Source: Caballeronia turbans | Lineage (GTDB): Bacteria; Pseudomonadota; Gammaproteobacteria; Burkholderiales; Burkholderiaceae | Assembly: GCA_001544655.2 (NCBI GenBank) | Contig: FCOD02000004.1 | Span: 328,796 to 392,795 of the forward strand | Reading direction: 5' to 3' | DNA length: 64,000 bases | Shown here: piece by piece, positions 45,991 through 57,068 of the stretch | Layout of the letters: each line of letters starts with the position of its first letter | Position numbering within the stretch: the stretch's first letter is position 1 | Position numbers and translations under genes: made by a program | Notes under the pieces: model-generated | Told to the model about the DNA's origin: nothing | Databases searched by the model: none | What the model saw: only the letters and a program-made list of their open reading frames with translations

Positions 45991-46554
45991 ATGAACGCAT
46001 CACCGGACGCGCCGACGATCCTCATGGTTCCCGGCCTGCGCGATCACGTCGAAGACCACTGGCAGACGCATTTCGCCAAGGCCCATCCGAACGTGCGCAC
46101 CGTGCCGCCGCTGCAACGCGACAAGCTCGATCGCAGCGCGCGCGTCGCCGCGCTGGAGGCCGAGCTGTCGCACATCACCGGGCCGGTCGTGCTCGTCGCG
46201 CACAGCGCCGGCGTGATGATCACCGTGCACTGGGCGCGGCAGCACCGGCGCGAGATTCACGGTGCGCTCCTCGTCACGCCGCCCGATTTCGATGCGCCAC
46301 TGCCCGCAGGCTACCCGACGCCCGATGAGCTTCGCCTGAACGGATGGCTTCCCACTCCGCGCGAGCGCCTGCCGTTTGCGTGTGTCGTCGCGGCAAGCCG
46401 GAACGATCCGCTTGCGCGCTTCGAGCGCGTGGCCGGCATGGCAGATGACTGGGGCGCGCGGCTCGTCGATCTCGGCGAGGTCGGCCACATGAATCCGGCG
46501 TCGGGATTCGGCGTATGGCGCGAGGCGGAGCGGTTCATCGCGGAGATCGGCTGA
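45991..46554 (+). CDS. RBBP9/YdeN-type alpha/beta hydrolase
   Basis: A 187-residue compact serine hydrolase of the RBBP9/YdeN family. The triad is visible: Ser72 in VAHSAGV, Asp139 in ASRNDPLA and His166 in EVGHMNPASGFG. The last motif is diagnostic. The family's natural substrates are largely unknown. AAGGAAA lies 8 bases before the ATG. It follows the dioxygenase by 42 bases and converges on the M20 gene, overlapping its 3' end by 20 bases. Confidence 0.9.
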   Translation: MNASPDAPTILMVPGLRDHVEDHWQTHFAKAHPNVRTVPPLQRDKLDRSARVAALEAELSHITGPVVLVAHSAGVMITVHWARQHRREIHGALLVTPPDFDAPLPAGYPTPDELRLNGWLPTPRERLPFACVVAASRNDPLARFERVAGMADDWGARLVDLGEVGHMNPASGFGVWREAERFIAEIG

Positions 46555-47779
46555 CGAGGTCGCGCAGCATGTCCGCCGCCGCCCGCGCCGCCACTTCGCA
46601 ACCCAGCACGATATGCGCCTCGGCCGTATCTTCGATGAAGTCGTGACTGACGCCGCCGATGCTCGGCACGAACAGCATGCACGCCGGCACGTGATGCGCG
46701 ATGACCTGCGCATCGTGCGACGCGCCGCTCGGCATGCGCTCCCACTGACCCGGCGCGAGCGCTTCGGCCGCGTTCGCGAGATGCGCCTGCAACGCGGCAT
46801 CCATCGTCACGGGCTCTTCGGGCGGCTCGCTGTCCGTCATGGCGACGCTCGCACGGCCTTCGGCGTTGAAGTCGCAAATCAGTGAGGCGAGCGCGGCTTC
46901 CATCGCGCGCAGACGTGCGGCGCTGGCGTCGCGGAATTGCAGGTAAAGGTCCGCCGCGCCCGGCACCACGCTGAACGAGCCCGGATCGAGCTCGATGCGC
47001 CCGACCGTCCACACGGTATCGGCATCGGCGAGCTGGCGGAACGCTTCGTCCATGCGCGCGATGAACGCGACGAGCGCCGCGCCCGCGTCGCGGCGAATCG
47101 ACATCGGCGTGGTGCCGGCGTGATTGCGCTGACCCGTGAAATGCAGCTTCAATTCGCGAATGCCCACGATGGTCGTCACCACGCCGATCGACTTCCCGTG
47201 TGCTTCCAGCCGTCCGCCCTGCTCGATGTGCGGCTCCAGATACGCTTTGTGCCGTGTCTTGTCGATGCGCACGCGCGCGGCTTCGGCGAGTCCGGCCTGC
47301 TTCAGCGCATCGCCGAGCAGCACGCCTTCGCGATTGCGCGCGCCGCGCACGGCGTCATCGACATTTTCGCCGACGAAGCTGCGGCTGCCGAGAAAGCCCG
47401 AGAACGTGCCTTCTTCGTCGATCCACGATGCGACGTCGACCGCGAAATGACGCGTCTGCCCGCATTCGGCGAGCGCGCGTGCGATCTCCAGGCCGTAGAC
47501 GACGCCGAGCGCGCCGTCGAGCCAGCCGCCCGTCGGCTGCGTGTCGGTGTGCGAGCCGATCAGGAGCGCCGGCCCCGCGTTGCGCGAGCGGCCGAACACG
47601 GTGCCGACGCCGTCGATGGACGCGCTCAGGCCCGCGTCGTTCATGCGGCCGGCGAGCCAGCGGCGCGCGGCCATGTCGACCGGCGACAGCGACAGGCGCA
47701 CGACGCCCGGGCCGGTCGCGCCGAACGTGCGCAGATGCTTGAGGTCGCTCAGCAGGCGGTCGGGGTTTATGTTCGACAC
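46535..47779 (-). CDS. Zn-dependent M20 amidohydrolase (carbamoylase / allantoate hydrolase type)
   Basis: A 414-residue metallohydrolase of the N-carbamoyl-L-amino-acid hydrolase / allantoate amidohydrolase family. Metal-site motifs are complete: GSHTDTQPTGGWLDGALG (His77, Asp88), DEEGTFSGFLGSR (Glu122-123), EPHIEQGG and, near the end, SGASHDAQ. It would hydrolyse a carbamoyl or ureido group, as in pyrimidine, hydantoin or purine breakdown. I use the GTG at 47779 (VSNINPDRLL), with AAGGA 6 bases upstream; no ATG is closer to the family start. The adjacent GlxA-type regulator lies upstream. Confidence 0.9.
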   Translation of the reverse strand: MSNINPDRLLSDLKHLRTFGATGPGVVRLSLSPVDMAARRWLAGRMNDAGLSASIDGVGTVFGRSRNAGPALLIGSHTDTQPTGGWLDGALGVVYGLEIARALAECGQTRHFAVDVASWIDEEGTFSGFLGSRSFVGENVDDAVRGARNREGVLLGDALKQAGLAEAARVRIDKTRHKAYLEPHIEQGGRLEAHGKSIGVVTTIVGIRELKLHFTGQRNHAGTTPMSIRRDAGAALVAFIARMDEAFRQLADADTVWTVGRIELDPGSFSVVPGAADLYLQFRDASAARLRAMEAALASLICDFNAEGRASVAMTDSEPPEEPVTMDAALQAHLANAAEALAPGQWERMPSGASHDAQVIAHHVPACMLFVPSIGGVSHDFIEDTAEAHIVLGCEVAARAAADMLRDLVSRSPR

Positions 47780-47788
47780 AGCTTGTCC

Positions 47789-47810
47789 TTGACGTTGACG
47801 TTGACGTTGA
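47789..47810. repeat. TTGACG hexanucleotide microsatellite
   Basis: Three full and one partial tandem copies of TTGACG, lying 10 bases upstream of the GTG start of the M20 gene and within its leader. Six-base units keep frame if translated. Copy number could vary by slippage. Confidence 0.8.
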
Positions 47811-47829
47811 GTACGTGAAAAGCCGAGTA

Positions 47830-48777
47830 TCAGACCGACGCCCGCGCCTCGCGCCGCACTTCCTGCGGCGGCACGCCGAAGCCGCGCATGAACGCCTCGC
47901 GCATATGCCGCCGGTCCCGGAAACCCGTTTCCTGCGCAATCGTTTCGAGCGAATGACGGCTCTTTTCGATCATCAGGCGCGCCGCTTCCAGCCGCAAACC
48001 CTCGATGGCCTTCGCCGGCGATTGCCCCGTCTCCAGCGTGAACACGCGGCTGAACTGGCGCGGGCTCAGATGCGCCTCGCCCGCGAGCTCCTCGACCGTC
48101 AACGGCCGGTTCAGGTTCTTGCGCGCATAGTTCAGCGCGTTCTGGATGCGGTCCGACTTCGGCGCGAGATCCAGCATTTCCGAATGCTGCGACTGGCCGC
48201 CCGCGCGCCGCTGATGCATTACGAGCTTGTGCGCGACAGAGCGCGCGATCTCCGCGCCGAGATCCTTTTCCACCATCGCGAGCGCGAGATCGAGGCCGGC
48301 CGTCATGCCCGCCGACGTCCAGATCGGCCCATCGACGATGAAGATGCGGTCTTCCTCCACGCGCACATCTGGGAAACGCTGCTGCATCTCCCGCGCGTAG
48401 GCCCAGTGCGTAGTCGCGCGGCGGTTTGCGAGCAAGCCCGCTTCGGCCAGCACGAAACCGCCCGTGCAGATGCCCGCGATGCGCCGCGCGCGCTTGCCGG
48501 CGCGGCGCAGAAACGTCACGACGTCGGCGGGTGCCGGCGTCATGAGCGGCTCGTTGACGCCCGCCGCGATCCACGTGTCCACTGCGGTACGCGGGGTGAT
48601 CGGCCGCGTGTTCACCTTCATGCCGAGCGACGAGCGCACTTCGCCGCCCGCCGTCGAATGATTTTCGATGCTGTAGAACGCTTCGCCCGCGGTGATGTTC
48701 GCGTACTCGAACACCGATTGCGACGCGAGCGCCATCACCTGAAAGCCTTCGCTCAACAAATAGCCGACGCGATGCAT
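47830..48777 (-). CDS. GlxA family transcriptional regulator (DJ-1/PfpI + AraC)
   Basis: A 315-residue regulator. Residues 1-185 are a DJ-1/PfpI-like domain with the nucleophile-elbow-like RIAGICTGGFVLAEAG; residues about 215-310 are an AraC/XylS DNA-binding domain with two helix-turn-helix motifs (TVEELAGEAHLSPRQFSRVF and ETIAQETGFRDRRHMREAF). This architecture is typical of GlxA and GbdR-type amine or amidohydrolase regulators. Control of the adjacent M20 gene is a reasonable guess. It is divergent from the SDR gene over 115 bases. Confidence 0.92.
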   Translation of the reverse strand: MHRVGYLLSEGFQVMALASQSVFEYANITAGEAFYSIENHSTAGGEVRSSLGMKVNTRPITPRTAVDTWIAAGVNEPLMTPAPADVVTFLRRAGKRARRIAGICTGGFVLAEAGLLANRRATTHWAYAREMQQRFPDVRVEEDRIFIVDGPIWTSAGMTAGLDLALAMVEKDLGAEIARSVAHKLVMHQRRAGGQSQHSEMLDLAPKSDRIQNALNYARKNLNRPLTVEELAGEAHLSPRQFSRVFTLETGQSPAKAIEGLRLEAARLMIEKSRHSLETIAQETGFRDRRHMREAFMRGFGVPPQEVRREARASV

Positions 48778-48892
48778 GTCCGTTTATCCGCCTCGATGTC
48801 CTGAATCCGTACCTTATACGTCATTTGCGCCACCGTCAAACCGGCCCACAATTCACTCACGCAACCCCACCTTTTCCTGACGGAGTGAAATC

Positions 48893-49684
48893 ATGACGCA
48901 ACATCTCGGCACGGCGCTCGTCACGGGCGCGTCTTCCGGCATCGGCGCAGTCTATGCGGAACGTCTCGCGCGGCGCGGCTACGACCTCGTTCTCGTCGCC
49001 CGCAACCGCGACCGCCTCGCGACGCTCGCCGCGCGGATCACGAACGACACGCGCCGCAGCGTCGAGATTCTCGATGCCGACCTGAACGACCGCAATGCGC
49101 TCGCCGCCGTCGAAGCGAAACTGAAGGAAGACGCGAGCATTACGCTGCTCGTGAACAACGCCGGCGTCGGCACGCATACGCCCTTGCTCGACAGCGACGT
49201 CGACGCGATGACGCGCATGATCGACCTGAACGTGACCGCGCTCACGCGCCTCACTTACGCGGCGGTGCCCGGCTTCGTCGGGCGCGGCAACGGCGCGGTC
49301 ATCAATATCGCGTCGATCGTCGGCATCGCGCCGGAAATTCTCAACGGCGTGTACGGCGGCACCAAGGCCTTCGTGCTCGCGTTCAGCCAGTCGTTGCATC
49401 GGGAACTGGCGGACAAGGGCGTGCGCATTCAGGCCGTGCTGCCGGGCGCCACGGCCACCGACTTCTGGGAAACGGGCGGCCTGCCGCTCGAAAACCTCGA
49501 CAAGGCGATCGTCATGTCGGCGGGCGATCTGGTCGATGCGGCGCTCGTCGGCTTCGATCGCGGCGAGCTCGTGACGATTCCGTCGCTGCACGACGGCGCG
49601 AAGTGGGACGCGTATGAAGCCGCGCGGCAGGCGATGGCGCCCGAGCTTTCCACGGACACGCCGGCTGCGCGTTACGCGGCGTGA
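48893..49684 (+). CDS. SDR family NAD(P)-dependent oxidoreductase
   Basis: A 263-residue classical short-chain dehydrogenase. The cofactor motif TGASSGIG is at residues 11-18, NNAG appears in LLVNNAGVG, and the catalytic Ser...Tyr-x3-Lys lies in NIASIVGIAPEILNGVYGGTK. Arginine at the end of strand 2 (ARNRDR) suggests NADP preference. CGGAGTG lies about 7 bases before the ATG. Divergent from the GlxA-type gene, which may regulate it. Substrate unknown. Confidence 0.92.
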   Translation: MTQHLGTALVTGASSGIGAVYAERLARRGYDLVLVARNRDRLATLAARITNDTRRSVEILDADLNDRNALAAVEAKLKEDASITLLVNNAGVGTHTPLLDSDVDAMTRMIDLNVTALTRLTYAAVPGFVGRGNGAVINIASIVGIAPEILNGVYGGTKAFVLAFSQSLHRELADKGVRIQAVLPGATATDFWETGGLPLENLDKAIVMSAGDLVDAALVGFDRGELVTIPSLHDGAKWDAYEAARQAMAPELSTDTPAARYAA

Positions 49685-49932
49685 GGCGTGAATCCGCGCG
49701 CGGCGCGGGCGTGCACATGACGCGCGGCATCGCCACCGGTCTTTACGCCGGCGAACCGTGTCGCCGACGCGCCGCTCGCGAGATCGAACGGGTTCAATGC
49801 GGTGCCGCGCAGTGAAGGCGGCGCCCATGCAGCGGCCACGTTCGCAGGCGAGCGACGCGCGCGCACCGATCCGGGCGGTCGGTCCATGAAACGGGAGGAG
49901 GAACGCGCATACGGTATCTGCCCAGTCTCCCG

Positions 49933-53234
<3,302 letters not shown>

Positions 53235-53235
<1 letters not shown>

Positions 53236-53900
53236 CAGGCCAGTCCCATCCTCGCGGCATACCTGACGAGGTCTACGTGATTCTCCACATGCAGCTTGCG
53301 CATGGCGGAACGCTTCTGGGTGGCGACCGTCGGCACCGAACGGTTCAGCGTCCGTGCGATTTCAGTCACGGAAAGCCCCTGCGCGAACAGCCGCACGACT
53401 TCCAGCTCGCGCGGCGAAAGCGGCTGCTCGCGCGCGAGGTCCTTCGTCGTCGAGCCTTCGCGCGCGAGACGGAGCTGGATCTTCGGTGAGAAGATCGTCT
53501 CTTTCGTGGCGAGCGCGCGCAGGCTGATCCGCGCAAGCTCGCTCGGCGGCTCTTCCTTGCTGACGATAGCCGCGACGCCGAGCTTGCACAACTCATGGAA
53601 CATGCCGCCGCTTGCCATCATCGTGAGGACGACGAGCGGGACATCGGGATGCGAGCGGCGCAGCATGCTCACGAGCCGCAAGCCGTCGAGTTCGACTTCC
53701 TCGTCGCCCTGCATGACGAGATCGGTGATGACGAGATCGGCCGGCTCTTTATCGAGCACGCGGATCAACTCCGCGCCCGAGTTCACCGTAGCCGTGATGA
53801 CGAAGCCGGGAAGCTTCGAGAACTGGTCGGAGACGGCCATGAGAACGATGGGATGGTCATCCGCCAGCACGACGCGAACCGTGCCCGTGTGCGCACTCAT
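53235..53900 (-). CDS. RcsB-like NarL/FixJ response regulator
   Basis: A 221-residue regulator with a receiver (VVLADDHPIVLMAV, phospho-Asp60 in VITDLVMQGDEE) and a LuxR-type helix-turn-helix (LSPRELEVVRLFAQGLSVTEIA...SVPTVATQKRSAMRKL). The DHPIVL, LVITDL and TVATQKRSAM-x-KL-x-VEN wording is very close to enterobacterial RcsB. The ATG at 53900 begins the conserved domain but lacks a strong ribosome site; the frame is open to 54125 without similarity. Coupled to the hybrid kinase (TGATG), which would phosphorylate it through its Hpt domain. Confidence 0.9.
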
Positions 53901-54121
53901 GGACACACCGCTCGCGGCGTCTTCGATAATTGATTCAGAAGTCGAAACAGACGCGCTGCTCGACGCGATCGATGCAACAGACGAACGGAACAGTGCATTG
54001 ACGCGCCCCCCGACCCGGCTGGAATAGAATGAGTATGTCTTAGGATACCGGGATTCGAATTCAAAGACTAGCGCTGAGCCTCGCATGTGCGCGAGCCCGC
54101 CGGACTCCAGAGCCGCATGGT

Positions 54122-54547
54122 TCATTTCCGGCCTTCACAGTAAACGTTGCAGGTGAAACAGCCAAGGCGCAGGCGCTTGGCACTAGAGCGGCACAGGCTG
54201 CAATTCGGCTTTGCGCCTTTCCATGGCTCGCCGCACGCATCGGATGCATCGTCCGCTTGCTGCGTGGTTCGGGCGAAATGATGCAGCGGCATCGACATGA
54301 CACGGGAACTCGCGCGCTTTCTGGTTTCACTGCCTCCGGCGACGAGCATGCAGGTGATCACGAGCATCGATCCGATAACGATGGCCGCGATCAGCACCAA
54401 TATCATCCACTCCGACGTTTTCAGGCAGAGCGCGGCGACGATGACGAACGACATGCCGACGAACATCGAAATCAAGAGCGCCGATGCGAATCCCGCTGCT
54501 TCACTACACTTCCGGAAGGCGTGGCTGATCGAATCTAAAACGAGCAT
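54122..54547 (-). CDS. Small membrane protein with Cys-rich tail, unknown
   Basis: A 141-residue frame with two strong hydrophobic helices (ALLISMFVGMSFVIVAALCL and MILVLIAAIVIGSMLVITCML) and a basic tail holding six cysteines (SDACGEPW, CSLCRSS, CFTCNVYC). The CxxC pairs suggest a zinc- or disulfide-bound knuckle. AGGTG lies 6 bases before the ATG. I do not recognise a family; it could be a real orphan or chance. It sits upstream of the response regulator on the same strand. Confidence 0.5.
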   Translation of the reverse strand: MLVLDSISHAFRKCSEAAGFASALLISMFVGMSFVIVAALCLKTSEWMILVLIAAIVIGSMLVITCMLVAGGSETRKRASSRVMSMPLHHFARTTQQADDASDACGEPWKGAKPNCSLCRSSAKRLRLGCFTCNVYCEGRK

Positions 54548-54977
54548 AAGGGCACCTGGCTAGCAATGCGGCGTGCAAAGGATGACGCGACCGTCTCCCG
54601 ATCAGCGATGCATTGCGCGTCGAAGCGCAGCCGCCACCGGCATCGCGCACACGAGGCCTTGCGTCAACGCCTTGGTCTGGATCGCATCACTGTAGTCAAA
54701 CGCGACAGGACCATGTATCGAACAATGTCGATAACGTGCGGCACCGCGAGGCACACACCGTTTCGATCGTCGAAACCGTCCCGCTTTAAAAAAAAAACCG
54801 CCTGGATAAGGCGGCAATCTGGGCCGAAGCAAGGTCGGATGTCCTGACGGGGCGGCGCGCGAAAGGTTCGACACGCGACGCGCCTTTCCCGAGCTTTACC
54901 GCTTGCCTTCATTTTCAAACGTCGAGGACGCAGCAGCTATAGATGGAATTCGATTCGCGACGAACGCCATCGCGCGC
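54548..54977. other. Intergenic stretch at the left border of the glycosylation island
   Basis: About 430 bases with no convincing gene and lower GC than the flanks. It holds one terminator (54788-54814, minus strand) that ends the island operon. The remaining frames are short and lack ribosome sites. Confidence 0.6.
54788..54814 (-). terminator. Terminator of the TpsB-NGT operon
   Basis: On the minus strand a CCGCCT / AGGCGG stem with a 5-base loop is followed by an uninterrupted run of ten U. It lies 164 bases after the last gene of the operon (stop at 54978). Confidence 0.85.
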
Positions 54978-55298
54978 TCAGTTAAACCGCATGCCGAGCC
55001 ACAAGTGCGTCATCACGCCGAGCGCGAGCCCCATCAGACGGCCGACGAACATGGCGTCGAGGGCGGGCTCGCGATCATGGAAAGAGCGGCGCGGGTTCCT
55101 GCGCCCCGCCGTCAGCGCGGGCCGCGCGAATACGATGCACGTTGCCCCCGCTATGCCGATCAACGCGCGCTGCGGGGCCGTACACGCGCTGCACGCACGG
55201 TGAACGAAGTCGGCAAGCCAAAGCAGCACGCCCGTTGCAAGCATGAAGTTGCAGACGAAGCTCGCGAAAACGCGGCCGACAGAAACGCGTTCCTTCAT
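54978..55298 (-). CDS. Small membrane protein coupled to the glycosyltransferase fusion
   Basis: A 106-residue protein with two or three hydrophobic segments (VFASFVCNFMLATGVLLWLADFV, ALIGIAGATCIVFA and VGRLMGLALGVMTHLWLG). Its ATG overlaps the stop of the fusion gene by 4 bases (ATGA, 55295-55298), so it is translationally coupled and belongs to the island. Two cysteines sit between the first spans (CSAC). No family is recognised. It might anchor or assist the enzymes at the membrane, but this is only suggested by gene order. Confidence 0.72.
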   Translation of the reverse strand: MKERVSVGRVFASFVCNFMLATGVLLWLADFVHRACSACTAPQRALIGIAGATCIVFARPALTAGRRNPRRSFHDREPALDAMFVGRLMGLALGVMTHLWLGMRFN

Positions 55299-57061
55299 GC
55301 GGCCTCGCGCGATGCGTTCTCGTCCAGCAGACACCGCAAGTGTCCGCCGATGCGCGCGACGACTTCCGACCAGTCGCAACCGAAGCGGCGGCGGAACAGG
55401 CGCATCGTCGGATACCAGGGGCTGTCTTCACGCGTGTAGTGCCAGCGCCAGTCGCCATAGGACGGCAACATCAGCCACACCGGTTTGCCCATCGCGCCCG
55501 CGACGTGCGCAACCGACGTATCGACGGTCAGCACGAGATCGAGTGCCGCGATCACGCTCGCCGTTTCCGCCATCGTGTTGAGATGCGCGCCCACGTCGTG
55601 GAAGTTCCCGCGCTGCTCCGCGTACTCAGCGGCCTCGTCGGCGCCCGCGCCCTTCTGCAGGCTGAAGAATTCGATGCCGTCTACCTTGAAGAGATCGTTC
55701 AGCACGGCAAGCGACGGGAGCGAGCGGCTGGCGTCGTTCTCGTGCGTCGGGTTGCCCTTGAATACGATGCCGACCTTCAGCTTCCCGGGCGCGACCTCGG
55801 GCAGCTTCGATGCAACGGCTTCCGGCGCACGCAGATAAGGCACGGTCGGCGGCAGCGCATCGAGTTCGAGCGGCAGTTGCGCGGGAATCGCGTGCGGGAA
55901 CACCCAGTAATCGATTCCTGACAGGTTCGCCGCGTCCCGCACGTCTACGACATCGCCGGCATCGAGCGACGCTTCGTAAAGCTCGACGAGCGGCGCCTGA
56001 CACACGACGACCACGCGCTTCGCGCCGCAACGCTCGCGCATGATCTTCGCGAAGCGCAGAAAGAAGATCTCGTCGCCGAGGCCGAACTCGCTCCAGATGG
56101 CGATGGACTTGCCGCTCAACGATTCGCCCTTCCACTCCGGCACGTCGCGCGGAGGCTGCGTGGTGGTGCGGCGTTTCCATCCCAGCGGGCCCATCAGCGC
56201 TTCTCGGAGAGCGAAGCCTTCGTGCAGCTTGCCTCGCGCGATGAGGTGCAATGCTTCGTAAAGACGCGGCAAATGTTCGCCGGGCAGGCGCTCCACGCAC
56301 TGCTTCCATATCGCGTCGGCATGCTCGGGCGCATCCCAGCGCAGCAGCGCCAACATCGCCTGATGGTAGATGTCGAAGCGGTACGGATACTGGCGCACCG
56401 CTGCCTGCGCCGCGGCGATGGCATCGCGGGCGTTGCGCGCGTGCCCGATCGCGTGCTTCAGCGCTTGCGGCGTGGCCACTGCGCGCTTGCGCAGCACGAT
56501 TTCGATGACGCATTCGGCATGACTGTCGGCGGTCTGGTCGGCGTCGCGTCTGGCGGCATCGAAGTGGTCGCGCACGAGCGCGATACGTTCGCAATCCGCC
56601 ACGGGCGACATCGCCTGCACCATGTCGAGCACGTTCACCGATCGCGGCAGCATCTTCTCGGCCTTGTGGATCGTGAAGCTCGCCTTGTGCGCGCTGTTGA
56701 AGCGGTTCGGCCAGACGCCCTTGCCGTAGAGATCTTCGTCCGGCACGGTCACGATGACATGGCCGCCCGGCTTCACGAGTTCGAGCCAGCGCGCGAGCGC
56801 CTTGTGAGGATTCTGCTGCCCGGCCAGCACGTGACTGGCATGCAGGAAATCGAACGCCGCTTCGTCGGCTCCGCTCATCGACGACAGATCGCCCTTCGTG
56901 GCGGACCATGACGTCACGTTGCGCAAACGCGGAAAGACGTGTGCATGCGATGCGAGGGAATCATCGGCGCTGCAGATGTCGATGCCGTCGCCCACGAAAT
57001 AGTGCTGGATGAATGCCGGTTCGCGCGAACGGCGCAGACTTGCCTTGCTGGTTTCTTTCAT
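55295..57061 (-). CDS. Methyltransferase-TPR-glycosyltransferase fusion protein
   Basis: A 588-residue cytosolic protein of three parts. Residues about 20-195 look like a class I SAM methyltransferase (VGDGIDICSADD; LELVKPGGHVIVTVPDEDLYG), although the glycine motif is weak. Residues about 205-300 are TPR-like helices. Residues about 315-580 resemble the glycosyltransferase part of TPR/GT9-like proteins (IWSEFGLGDEIFFLRF; VGIVFKGNPTHEND; LVLTVDTSVAHVAGAMGKPVW). It lies 7 bases after the HMW1C-like gene and overlaps the next gene. A role in extending or capping the glycan added by HMW1C-like enzymes is an attractive inference. Confidence 0.82.
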   Translation of the reverse strand: MKETSKASLRRSREPAFIQHYFVGDGIDICSADDSLASHAHVFPRLRNVTSWSATKGDLSSMSGADEAAFDFLHASHVLAGQQNPHKALARWLELVKPGGHVIVTVPDEDLYGKGVWPNRFNSAHKASFTIHKAEKMLPRSVNVLDMVQAMSPVADCERIALVRDHFDAARRDADQTADSHAECVIEIVLRKRAVATPQALKHAIGHARNARDAIAAAQAAVRQYPYRFDIYHQAMLALLRWDAPEHADAIWKQCVERLPGEHLPRLYEALHLIARGKLHEGFALREALMGPLGWKRRTTTQPPRDVPEWKGESLSGKSIAIWSEFGLGDEIFFLRFAKIMRERCGAKRVVVVCQAPLVELYEASLDAGDVVDVRDAANLSGIDYWVFPHAIPAQLPLELDALPPTVPYLRAPEAVASKLPEVAPGKLKVGIVFKGNPTHENDASRSLPSLAVLNDLFKVDGIEFFSLQKGAGADEAAEYAEQRGNFHDVGAHLNTMAETASVIAALDLVLTVDTSVAHVAGAMGKPVWLMLPSYGDWRWHYTREDSPWYPTMRLFRRRFGCDWSEVVARIGGHLRCLLDENASREAA

Positions 57062-57068
57062 GTTTACC

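Noticed and set aside
49685-49932. Frames between the SDR and hybrid kinase genes (for example 49672-49887 minus)
   Set aside because: Low-complexity Ala/Arg-rich translations, no ribosome site, no similarity recognised; regarded as intergenic.
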